Shown: positions 1-6,250 of the stretch, piece after piece
How positions within the stretch are numbered: the first letter of the stretch is position 1
How the letters are laid out: every line of letters starts with the position of its first letter
DNA from: Holophagaceae bacterium UBA1801
GTDB taxonomy: Bacteria; Acidobacteriota; Holophagae; Holophagales; Holophagaceae
Assembly (NCBI GenBank): GCA_002319925.1
Contig: DCFP01000006.1
Location: 5,975-15,088 of the forward strand
Direction of reading: 5' to 3'
DNA: 9,114 bases
Notes under the pieces: generated by a model
What the model saw: the letters and a program-made list of their open reading frames with translations, nothing else
Told to the model about the DNA's origin: nothing
Databases searched by the model: none
Program-made: the position numbers and the translations under genes

Positions 1-97
1 GGGCCCTGTGAAACCTTGGCAACCTACCCGCTGGCGCGGGCCTTGGTGCCAATTCCCGCCGGAGGCTGTAATAAGCCAACCGGAGAGATGACGAGCT
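1..97 (+). promoter_or_regulatory. SAM-I (S-box) riboswitch aptamer, 5' part outside the window
   Basis: The conserved S-box core is readable in order. GGCCC is followed by GAAACC, then GGCAACC, then a P3 hairpin (CCCGC/GCGGG, positions 28-40). Next come GGTGCCAATTCC (46-57), a P4 hairpin built from CCGG and GGC with their partners (about 60-83), and the GAGAGATGACGAG 3' strand of P1 (84-96). These match the SAM-I consensus GGCAACC...GGUGCUAAUUCC...AGAGAU. The 5' strand of P1 and most of P2 are missing because the window starts inside the aptamer. SAM-I aptamers bind S-adenosylmethionine and switch off downstream methionine genes. Here that target is the MTHFR fusion-ferredoxin-metH operon, which fits exactly. 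The expression platform is not evident. Confidence 0.92.
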
Positions 98-206
98 GAA
101 TTCGAACGACAACGATCGTTATATCTGGAATTAACTTATATCTTTCAATTCTGCCCTGGGGGCGGAGTGGAATGGCGCTTGGATCTTTGGTTCATACCCC
201 TCATCC
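98..206 (+). promoter_or_regulatory. Leader between SAM-I aptamer and first gene (expression platform region)
   Basis: This is about 110 bases of untranslated leader, noticeably AT-rich at 104-150. It contains a perfect palindrome AACGATCGTT (111-120), two copies of TTATATCT (119-126 and 136-143) and a GCCC/GGGC mini-hairpin (153-163). A possible CCTC/GAGG hairpin overlaps the ribosome binding site (198-212). I see no strong GC stem followed by a T-run, so a classical transcription terminator is not apparent. Control may act on translation or by a less standard structure. This is inference from inspection without folding. Confidence 0.4.
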
Positions 207-212
207 GAGAGG
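207..212 (+). promoter_or_regulatory. Ribosome binding site of the MTHFR fusion gene
   Basis: GAGAGG lies six bases before the ATG at 219 and decides this start. No other in-frame ATG nearby has a comparable Shine-Dalgarno sequence. Confidence 0.6.
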
Positions 213-218
213 CCATCC

Positions 219-2099
219 ATGTCTTCTTCTTTTCAAAATGCGCTTCGCGCCGGTCAGCGGTTCCTGTTCGATGGATCCGCGCCAACCGTGCTGTACGAAC
301 GCGGCGTATTCATCAACCGATCCTTCGATGAGGCAAATATCGCTTCTCCGGATCTGGTCCAGGAGATCTACCAGCAGTTCCGCAATGCCGGCGCCCAGGT
401 CCTCACAACCAATACATGGGCCGCCAATCGCTTGAAGCTGCAGGGCTATGGTCTCGCCGAAAGCCTGCTGACTATCAATAGGAATGGAGCCAGGCTGGCC
501 AAGCAGGCTCTGAAGGATGAAAGTGGCTGGGTCGCTGGCTGTATCGGACCCCTGGGGGTCCGCATCGAGCCCTGGGGTCCCACCTCCTTCGATGAAGCCC
601 GGGGCTTTTTCGCGGAGCAGGCTAGGGCGCTGTTGGAAGGCGGTGTGGACCTGTTCGTGCTGGAATCCTTCGAGGATCTCAACGAGACTCACCAGGCCAT
701 CATTGCCATCAAGGAAGTCTGCGATCTGCCCATCGCGGCCATGATGACGCCCAACGATGATGGCCAGACCCTTTTCGGCACTGAGCCGGAATGGTACATC
801 CGCAAGTTGACGGAATGGGGTGCGGATCTCGTCGGGGTGAACGGTGGCAGTGGACCCGCGCCACTGCTGGATCTGCTCAAGCGCTTCAAGACCGTCACCG
901 ATCGCCCGCTGATCCTTCAGCCCAGTGCTGGCCTCCCGCGGTTGGTGGATGGGCGGCTGCTCTACATGGCTAGTCCCGAGTACTTGGGTGAGTTCGCCCG
1001 GCAGGCCTTCCAACTCGGAGCCGTGGCCGTAGGCGGATGCGCGGGTACGACCCCCGCTCACACTCGTGCCATGCATGGGGCACTGGCCCAGGAGCGCGCC
1101 TTCGAGGAATCCCATCCTGAGATCATTCCTCTCGAGAGTGGGTTGCCTACAGCCACGGTGCCCTTCCACGACCGAAGCCTTTTCAGTGGGAAACTGGCGG
1201 AAGGCCGCTTTGTGACCACCGTCGAGTTGGTTCCTCCCAAAGGGACCAGTCCCGATAAGTTGTTGAGCCAGGCGAACCGTTGCTGGGAGCTGGGCGTCGA
1301 TGCCATCAACGTGCCCGATGGTCCCCGCGCCATGGCGCGCATGTCGGCCTTGGCCACGGCCTGTCTCATCGAGCAGCGGGTGGGACTGGAGACCGTCATG
1401 CACTTCGCCTGCCGGGACCGCAATCTGCTTGGGATGCAGAGCGACCTTCTCGGCGCGGCAGCGCTGGGTTTGAGGAACATCCTCGCCATCACGGGCGATC
1501 CCCCGAAACTCGGTCCCTATCCGAAGGCCACGGCCGTCTTTGACGTGGATGCCATTGGTCTGGTCAACATCATCAGCCGCCTGAATTCAGGCCAGGACCT
1601 GGGCGGCACGCCCATCGGCGCCTCAACAGCCTTCAGCGTCGGTGTGGGAGCGAATCCCGTGGCCATCGATCTGGATCGGGAGAAATCCCGGTTCAAGTAC
1701 AAGGTGGAGGCCGGCGCCAATTGGGCCATGACCCAGCCCGTCTTCGATCCGGATACTCTCAATCATTTCCTGGAGTTCGCTCAGCCTTTCGGCATTCCCA
1801 TCATTGCCGGACTCTGGCCCCTCAAAAGCCTTCGGAACGCTCAGTTCATGGCCAATGAGGTTCCTGGCGTCTACGTTCCGAATCAAATCCTCGAACGCAT
1901 GGCCAAGTACTCCAGTGCGGAGGATCAGCTTCGCGAAGGGCTTGATATCGCCCGGGAGATCATCGAGGCCGTGCGGCCCAATGTGCAGGGACTCCAGGTA
2001 TCCGCACCACTGGGACAGGTGGATCTGCTGAAGGAACTTTTGCTGATGACTGGTTGCACGCCACGGATCCAGGCATCGGAACCCATGGGTGGTGCCTGA
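219..2099 (+). CDS. Homocysteine S-methyltransferase-like / 5,10-methylenetetrahydrofolate reductase fusion (YitJ type)
   Basis: This cytoplasmic 626-aa protein has two domains. Residues about 1-300 are a homocysteine methyltransferase-fold barrel. Residues about 325-615 are an FAD-dependent methylenetetrahydrofolate reductase, which makes 5-methyl-THF for methionine synthesis. In the reductase half I see Glu336 in TVELVPPKG (matching catalytic Glu28 of E. coli MetF), CRDRN at 398-402, Asp427 in ITGDPP and Gln506 in TQPVFD, so it looks active. In the methyltransferase half the zinc ligands are degraded. The usual NCG is NGG (Gly209) and the usual GGCCGT is GGCAGT (Cys274 kept, Ala275), leaving one cysteine of three. 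The DG..GT motif near the N-terminus is also altered (DGSAPT). Family members such as B. subtilis YitJ use this barrel to methylate homocysteine. Here that activity is doubtful, and only the reductase call is secure. The gene is first in a SAM-riboswitch operon and overlaps the ferredoxin start. Confidence 0.92.
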   Translation: MSSSFQNALRAGQRFLFDGSAPTVLYERGVFINRSFDEANIASPDLVQEIYQQFRNAGAQVLTTNTWAANRLKLQGYGLAESLLTINRNGARLAKQALKDESGWVAGCIGPLGVRIEPWGPTSFDEARGFFAEQARALLEGGVDLFVLESFEDLNETHQAIIAIKEVCDLPIAAMMTPNDDGQTLFGTEPEWYIRKLTEWGADLVGVNGGSGPAPLLDLLKRFKTVTDRPLILQPSAGLPRLVDGRLLYMASPEYLGEFARQAFQLGAVAVGGCAGTTPAHTRAMHGALAQERAFEESHPEIIPLESGLPTATVPFHDRSLFSGKLAEGRFVTTVELVPPKGTSPDKLLSQANRCWELGVDAINVPDGPRAMARMSALATACLIEQRVGLETVMHFACRDRNLLGMQSDLLGAAALGLRNILAITGDPPKLGPYPKATAVFDVDAIGLVNIISRLNSGQDLGGTPIGASTAFSVGVGANPVAIDLDREKSRFKYKVEAGANWAMTQPVFDPDTLNHFLEFAQPFGIPIIAGLWPLKSLRNAQFMANEVPGVYVPNQILERMAKYSSAEDQLREGLDIAREIIEAVRPNVQGLQVSAPLGQVDLLKELLLMTGCTPRIQASEPMGGA

Positions 2100-2389
2100 T
2101 GGCCAAGGTTCATTTCCTCACGGAAGATCTGCTGGTGGAAGCGCCACTGGGCACTTCGCTACCGGATATCGCCGATGCGAGTGGAGCGGACATCACCTTC
2201 GGTTGCCGTTCTGGTTCCTGTGGAACGTGCAGGGTCAGAGTGGCCATGGGTCTTGAGCACTGCTCTTCCATGACAGCAGAGGAACGCGATTTTCTATCGC
2301 AGCTGGGAGTGCCCAGTGATCAACGGTTGGCCTGCCAGGTGTCCGTGCAGGGCGACATCGCCGTCGAGTATCTAGGAATCGAGCCATGA
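2099..2389 (+). CDS. Plant-type [2Fe-2S] ferredoxin
   Basis: This 96-aa soluble protein carries the signature C-x4-C-x2-C at Cys36, Cys41 and Cys44 (GCRSGSCGTC), with the fourth cluster ligand at Cys79 (RLACQ). That is the ligand pattern of the plant/adrenodoxin-like 2Fe-2S fold, and the length is typical of a free-standing ferredoxin. The start is the ATG inside the TGATG overlap with the upstream stop. An earlier in-frame ATG at 2054 lies inside the reductase gene and adds residues that match no ferredoxin. The stop overlaps the metH start as ATGA, so all three genes are probably translationally coupled. The inferred role is electron transfer inside the pathway, either to the methylenetetrahydrofolate reductase flavin or to the reductive reactivation of MetH cobalamin (done by flavodoxin in E. 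coli). The sequence does not say which. Confidence 0.92.
   Translation: MAKVHFLTEDLLVEAPLGTSLPDIADASGADITFGCRSGSCGTCRVRVAMGLEHCSSMTAEERDFLSQLGVPSDQRLACQVSVQGDIAVEYLGIEP
2374..2377 (+). promoter_or_regulatory. Ribosome binding site of metH
   Basis: AGGA lies eight bases before the metH ATG at 2386, inside the end of the ferredoxin gene. With the ATGA overlap it supports this start and coupled translation. Confidence 0.5.
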
Positions 2390-5300
2390 CCACGCTTGCT
2401 GCCCATCTCAAGGAACGCGTCCTGCTTCTGGATGGAGGCATGGGCACGCAGATCCTTGCCCGGAAACCGACGGTGGATGATTTCGGTGGTGCTCGTTTAG
2501 AAGGGTGCATGGAACTGCTCAACGAGCGGCGGCCGCAGTGGATCAGGGATATTCATGGCGCTTATTTCGCTGCGGGCGCCGATGCCGTGGAGACGAACAC
2601 TTTCGGGTGCAACCAGGTGGTGCTCGGTGAATTCGGGCTGGCTCATCGCGTGGAGGATCTGAACATCCAGGCGGTGCAATTGGCGCGGGAAGTGGCTCGC
2701 AGCTTCGATCAGGCGAAATTCGTCATCGGCTCCGTGGGTCCCGGAACCAAGCTGGTGACCTTGGGCCACATCAGCCATGGCGATCTGTACTCCTCTTACT
2801 TCGCTCAGATGATCGGGCTGCTGAAGGGCGGCGCGGATGCCATCCTGATTGAGACTTCCCAGGACCTGGGCCAGATCAAGATCGCTGTCCGTGCGGCGAA
2901 GGCAGCCATGGCCGAACTGCGGATCGAGCGTCCACTGTGGGTTCAGGTGACGGTGGAAACGAGCGGGACGCTGCTGCTAGGAACCGAAATCGCTTCCGTG
3001 ATTTCCACGGTCGAGATGCTGGACGTCGATGTCCTCGGCCTCAACTGCGGTACCGGACCCGATGAAATGCACGCGGCCCTTGCCGTTCTTGCGGAGACTT
3101 CGCCCTTCGAATTGAGCTGCCTGCCCAACGCAGGGTTGCCCGTGAATGTTGATGGGAAGCTGGTCTACAACCTCGGTCCTGAGGTCTTTGCCGAGAAGGT
3201 TGCCCATGCCGCCAAGGAGTTCAACCTCAACATCGTGGGTGGCTGCTGCGGCACGACTCCGGATCACATTCGTGCGCTTCGCAGCAAGCTTGGCCACTGG
3301 TCCGTGACGCATCGCTCGCCCAGCCTGGATCGCGCGGCCACAAGCCTCTACCAGGCCGTGAGCCTGCGGCAGGAACCCCGTCCACTGATCGTAGGAGAAC
3401 GCACCAACGCCAATGGCTCCAAATTGTTCCGGGATCTGCTGGCGAAGGAAGACTACGACGGCTTGCTCAGCATTGCCAAGGAGCAGCAGCGCGAAGGTGC
3501 CCACATGCTGGATGTCTGTGTGGCTTACGTAGGACGCAATGAAGTGCGGGACGCGGAAGAACTGCTGAAACGGCTCGCCACCCAAATCACCTTGCCGTTG
3601 ATGATCGATTCCACGGAAGTGCCTGTCATCGAGCGCGCTCTGCAGGTGGCTCCCGGCAAGTGCGTGGTGAATTCCATCAATTTCGAAGATGGTGAGACCA
3701 AAGCCCTGAAGATCCTGAGTTTGTGCCGCGAATATGGTGCGGCGGTGGTGGGCCTCACCATCGACGAGCAGGGCATGGCCAAGACGAAGGAACACAAATT
3801 GGCCGTGGCCCAGCGTCTCGTGGATCTCGTCGTGGGCGAGTACGGATTCAACCCATCGGATCTCATCATCGACCCGTTGACGTTCACCCTGGGCAGTGGT
3901 GACGAGAGTTTCCGCCATTCGGCAGTGGAGACCCTGGCGGCGATCAGTGCCATCAAGGAACGCTTCCACGGTGTCCTGACCATGCTTGGCGTCAGCAACG
4001 TCAGTTTTGGGTTGAAGCCCGCGGCCCGGCACGTGATCAACGCCATGATGCTCTATCACGGAGTCCAGGCAGGGCTGGACCTGGCGATCTTCAACTCGTC
4101 GAAGGTCATCCCCGTAGCGCGGATTCCCGAGGATCAGCGGAAGGCCGCGGAGGATCTCATCTTCGATCGCAGGGTTGACGGCTATGATCCCCTCAAAGTA
4201 GTGCTTGATCTGTTTGGTTCCACCAGCGCCGCACGGGCTTCGGAAGACGAGGTCGCCCGGTTGAGTCCGGCCGATCGCCTGCATCGGGACATCCTGGACG
4301 GAGAGAAACAGCGGATCCTCACGGACGTGGATGAGGCGCTGAAACACCACGATCCCTTGCATCTCATCAACGAGGTGCTGCTGGGCGCCATGAAGGTCGT
4401 GGGCGACCGCTTCGGCGCCGGGGAGATGCAACTGCCCTTCGTCCTCGAAAGCGCGGAGGCCATGAAGGCCGCCATCAAGCGAGTCGAGCCGCACCTCCCC
4501 AAAGACGCATCGACCACCAAAGGGCGGGCGATCCTCGCCACGGTCAGGGGCGATGTACACGACATCGGCAAGAACCTGGTGGAGATCATCCTTTCGAACA
4601 ATGGATTCGAGGTGGAAAACCTGGGCATCAAGCAGCCCGTGGAGGCCATCCTGGCAGCCCACGAGAAGCACCCGGCTGATGCCATTGGCATGTCCGGACT
4701 CCTGGTGAAATCGACCGTGATCATGCGCGAGAACTTACTGCAAATGGCCGAGAGAGGCTTGAAGGTTCCAGTGCTCCTGGGCGGTGCCGCCCTCACCCGG
4801 GATTATGTGGAGAGCGAATGCCAGTCGGTCTACGCGGGACCGGTGCTCTATTCGGTGGATGCCTTTGAAGGTCTGAAGCACTTGAATGCGATCACTTCTG
4901 GTGAGCCCCTTAATCGGCCTGCGGCCTCGGCGCCCGGCATACCAGCCATCACGGTGCTGCGGAGGGGAACAGGCGTCACTGAACTCTCCTCCGATGGACA
5001 GAGTTCTTGGGCCCGCCGTGGATTGGCGATTCCGGAACCGCCCTTCTGGGGCGTGCGGGAGGCCAATCACAGCGTCGAGGAGTTGTTCCAGTATCTCGAC
5101 AGTTTCGTCGTGATCCGGAATCGATGGTCCTTCACGCAAGGCCAACTGCCTGATGGGGCCTTCGAGAAAATCCTCCATGAGAAGGCCGAACCGTTACTGG
5201 CCAAGTGGAAGGAAAAGCTGCTGTCCGAGTCGCTACTGAAACCTCGTGCCCTGTACGGCTACTTTCCGGTCAAGGCCGATGGTGATGCCCTGAAGATCTT

Positions 5301-5817
5301 CGATCCGGCTCGCTCCCAGGTGATTGACACCCTCCGCTTTCCCCGCCAGAAGGATGGCCGCCGGTTATGCATCGCCGATTTCTTCGAGCCTGAATCCAGC
5401 GGGAAATTTGATGTGCTCCCGCTGCAGTTGGTGACCCTTGGGTCGGAGGCTGCAGAGAATACGGCCAGGCTCTATCAGGCCAACAACTATGCGGACTATT
5501 TCTACTTCCACGGACTGGCCACTGAACTCACGGAAGCCTATGCCGAACTGATCCATGGGCGCATCCGCCGCGAGTTGGGAATTCACGGAAAGGACGCCAA
5601 AGAGCTGCGGCAGCTCTTCAGCCAGGGATACCAGGGATCTCGCTATTCCTTTGGATACCCAGCCTGTCCTGAATTGGAAGGCAACGGTCCGATTCACGCC
5701 ATCCTTGGGGGAGCTTCCATCGGCGTTGAAATCAGTGAAACCTGGCAGATGGTGCCGGAGTACACAACCTCAGCACTCGTCGCCTGGCATCCTCAAGCTC
5801 GTTATTTCGCTGTGTGA
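2386..5817 (+). CDS. metH: Cobalamin-dependent methionine synthase (5-methyltetrahydrofolate-homocysteine methyltransferase)
   Basis: The 1143-aa cytoplasmic enzyme moves a methyl group from 5-methyl-THF via cobalamin to homocysteine, forming methionine. All modules are present in order. The homocysteine barrel (about 1-310) has intact zinc cysteines Cys221 (LNCGTGP) and Cys287/Cys288 (GGCCGTTP). The pterin/folate barrel (about 330-600) begins with GERTN at 337. A helical cap spans about 625-715. The cobalamin domain contains DVHDIGKN, with His725 as the lower cobalt ligand and Ser770 in GMSGLL. The reactivation domain (about 890-1143) has the SAM-binding motif RYSFGYPACPE at 1086. The C-terminal end (TWQMVPEYTTSALV...RYF) resembles the cyanobacterial-type activation domain more than E. 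coli's RxxPGYPACPDH form. The protein is slightly shorter than E. coli MetH (1227 aa). It is last in the SAM-riboswitch operon. Its final 77 bases are repeated downstream. Confidence 0.97.
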   Translation: MTTLAAHLKERVLLLDGGMGTQILARKPTVDDFGGARLEGCMELLNERRPQWIRDIHGAYFAAGADAVETNTFGCNQVVLGEFGLAHRVEDLNIQAVQLAREVARSFDQAKFVIGSVGPGTKLVTLGHISHGDLYSSYFAQMIGLLKGGADAILIETSQDLGQIKIAVRAAKAAMAELRIERPLWVQVTVETSGTLLLGTEIASVISTVEMLDVDVLGLNCGTGPDEMHAALAVLAETSPFELSCLPNAGLPVNVDGKLVYNLGPEVFAEKVAHAAKEFNLNIVGGCCGTTPDHIRALRSKLGHWSVTHRSPSLDRAATSLYQAVSLRQEPRPLIVGERTNANGSKLFRDLLAKEDYDGLLSIAKEQQREGAHMLDVCVAYVGRNEVRDAEELLKRLATQITLPLMIDSTEVPVIERALQVAPGKCVVNSINFEDGETKALKILSLCREYGAAVVGLTIDEQGMAKTKEHKLAVAQRLVDLVVGEYGFNPSDLIIDPLTFTLGSGDESFRHSAVETLAAISAIKERFHGVLTMLGVSNVSFGLKPAARHVINAMMLYHGVQAGLDLAIFNSSKVIPVARIPEDQRKAAEDLIFDRRVDGYDPLKVVLDLFGSTSAARASEDEVARLSPADRLHRDILDGEKQRILTDVDEALKHHDPLHLINEVLLGAMKVVGDRFGAGEMQLPFVLESAEAMKAAIKRVEPHLPKDASTTKGRAILATVRGDVHDIGKNLVEIILSNNGFEVENLGIKQPVEAILAAHEKHPADAIGMSGLLVKSTVIMRENLLQMAERGLKVPVLLGGAALTRDYVESECQSVYAGPVLYSVDAFEGLKHLNAITSGEPLNRPAASAPGIPAITVLRRGTGVTELSSDGQSSWARRGLAIPEPPFWGVREANHSVEELFQYLDSFVVIRNRWSFTQGQLPDGAFEKILHEKAEPLLAKWKEKLLSESLLKPRALYGYFPVKADGDALKIFDPARSQVIDTLRFPRQKDGRRLCIADFFEPESSGKFDVLPLQLVTLGSEAAENTARLYQANNYADYFYFHGLATELTEAYAELIHGRIRRELGIHGKDAKELRQLFSQGYQGSRYSFGYPACPELEGNGPIHAILGGASIGVEISETWQMVPEYTTSALVAWHPQARYFAV

Positions 5818-5831
5818 TCCGGCGTTGCTTC
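5741..5831 (+). repeat. Direct repeat, copy 1 (metH 3' end and first bases beyond the stop)
   Basis: This is the live copy. It covers the last 25 codons plus stop of metH and about 14 bases after it. The core 5741-5817 matches 5907-5983 at 68 of 77 positions by my count, without gaps. Similarity continues weakly past the stop (GCGTTGCTTC at 5822-5831 against GCGCTGCTTC at 5989-5998, with one inserted base). Confidence 0.9.
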
Positions 5832-5840
5832 CCATCTATC

Positions 5841-5883
5841 GGACAGCGCACTGCGCTGTCCTCCTGCTCCTTGCCCTTCGGGC
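5841..5883. repeat. Palindromic (REP-like) element between the two metH 3' ends
   Basis: Positions 5841-5861 form a near-perfect inverted repeat. The arms GGACAGCGC and GCGCTGTCC (9 bp) flank a three-base loop ACT. Twelve bases later GCCC-TTC-GGGC (5873-5883) forms a second small hairpin. It could work as a terminator for the met operon, but no T-run follows (CTCCTGCTCCTT is the nearest). It could instead be a copy of a dispersed palindromic element, and whether it recurs in the genome cannot be seen here. Confidence 0.55.
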
Positions 5884-5906
5884 TCGATCGCAGAGATGGG
5901 ATCCCT

Positions 5907-5983
5907 CCTGGCAGATGGTGCCGGAGTACACAACTTCTGCTCTGATTGCTTGGCATCCTCAAGCCCGCTATTTCGCTGTGTGA
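5907..5983 (+). pseudogene. metH 3'-end remnant (direct repeat copy 2)
   Basis: This 77-base copy of the metH 3' end encodes WQMVPEYTTSALIAWHPQARYFAV plus the same TGA. It has no start or upstream metH sequence of its own: immediately before 5907 the similarity to metH stops abruptly. The nine differences from the live copy fall in eight codons. Eight are synonymous and one gives a conservative Val-to-Ile change. The remnant reads in a different frame from metH (offset 166 bases) and is not expected to be translated. It abuts the stop codon of the convergent small gene, which may be where the original metH 3' end lay. Confidence 0.85.
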
Positions 5984-5985
5984 TC

Positions 5986-6195
5986 TCAGCGCTGCTTCAT
6001 CAACCAGTCCACCAACCGCTGATGAAACCGTTCGGGATCCTTCAGATCCTGGCGGCAAAGGCGAGGGGGACGATCTGGCTCACACTCGAAGAGAATGGCG
6101 GACGAACTTCGCGACTTTGCTTTGACCAAGGGACGAACGGTTTCCTGCGTGGGACCGCCGGAAGGAATTCTGGCTTTGAAGCCGGTGGCGGTCAT
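5986..6195 (-). CDS. Hypothetical small protein, 69 aa
   Basis: I do not recognise a family. The protein is basic at its N-terminus and has two cysteines nine residues apart (Cys38 and Cys47, in ECEPDRPPRLC). It ends in a likely amphipathic helix rich in charged residues (DPERFHQRLVDWLMKQR). No signal peptide or membrane segment is visible. A good ribosome binding site GGAGGT (6199-6204 on the + strand as ACCTCC) sits just before the ATG at 6195, which is the main reason for calling it. It converges on metH, with its stop three bases from the stop of the metH remnant. It diverges from the glycosylase gene. The two cysteines could bind a metal only with a partner, so no function is proposed. 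Confidence 0.55.
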   Translation of the reverse strand: MTATGFKARIPSGGPTQETVRPLVKAKSRSSSAILFECEPDRPPRLCRQDLKDPERFHQRLVDWLMKQR

Positions 6196-6250
6196 GCGAC
6201 CTCCAAAAATTGCGTACAGGGAAAAGATAAGCTTTTGTCACACTGATGCC
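6196..6250. promoter_or_regulatory. Divergent intergenic region
   Basis: This 55-base, relatively AT-rich gap separates two divergent starts and should carry both promoters if both genes are real. I see no convincing -35/-10 pair on either strand. On the minus strand GTGACA (6236-6241 read in reverse) is a passable -35 without a good -10 partner. Confidence 0.3.

Noticed and set aside
201..1403. Long minus-strand reading frame (400 aa) opposite the MTHFR fusion
   Set aside because: It lies wholly antisense to a recognised gene, shows no recognisable domain and no suitable start signal. Such frames are common opposite GC-rich genes.
2054..2098. Upstream in-frame ATG giving a 111-aa ferredoxin
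   Set aside because: The extra 15 residues overlap the reductase C-terminus and do not resemble a ferredoxin. The ATG at 2099 in the TGATG overlap is the normal coupled start.
2977..4671. Very long minus-strand reading frame (564 aa) opposite metH
   Set aside because: The + strand here encodes unmistakable MetH domains. The antisense translation has no recognisable family and an odd, His/Gln-rich composition typical of shadow frames.
5555..5983. 142-aa + strand frame ending in the MetH tail sequence
   Set aside because: Its first part is metH read in the wrong frame. Only the last 25 codons make sense, because they are the duplicated metH end. It is treated as a remnant and not a gene.
5896..6246. 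116-aa + strand frame across the remnant and the small minus-strand gene
   Set aside because: It reads the remnant out of frame and runs antisense to the small gene that has the better ribosome binding site.
6095..6250. Longer N-terminus for the glycosylase gene (250 aa)
   Set aside because: The extension overlaps the divergent small gene on the other strand, precedes the conserved domain and has no clear Shine-Dalgarno sequence.
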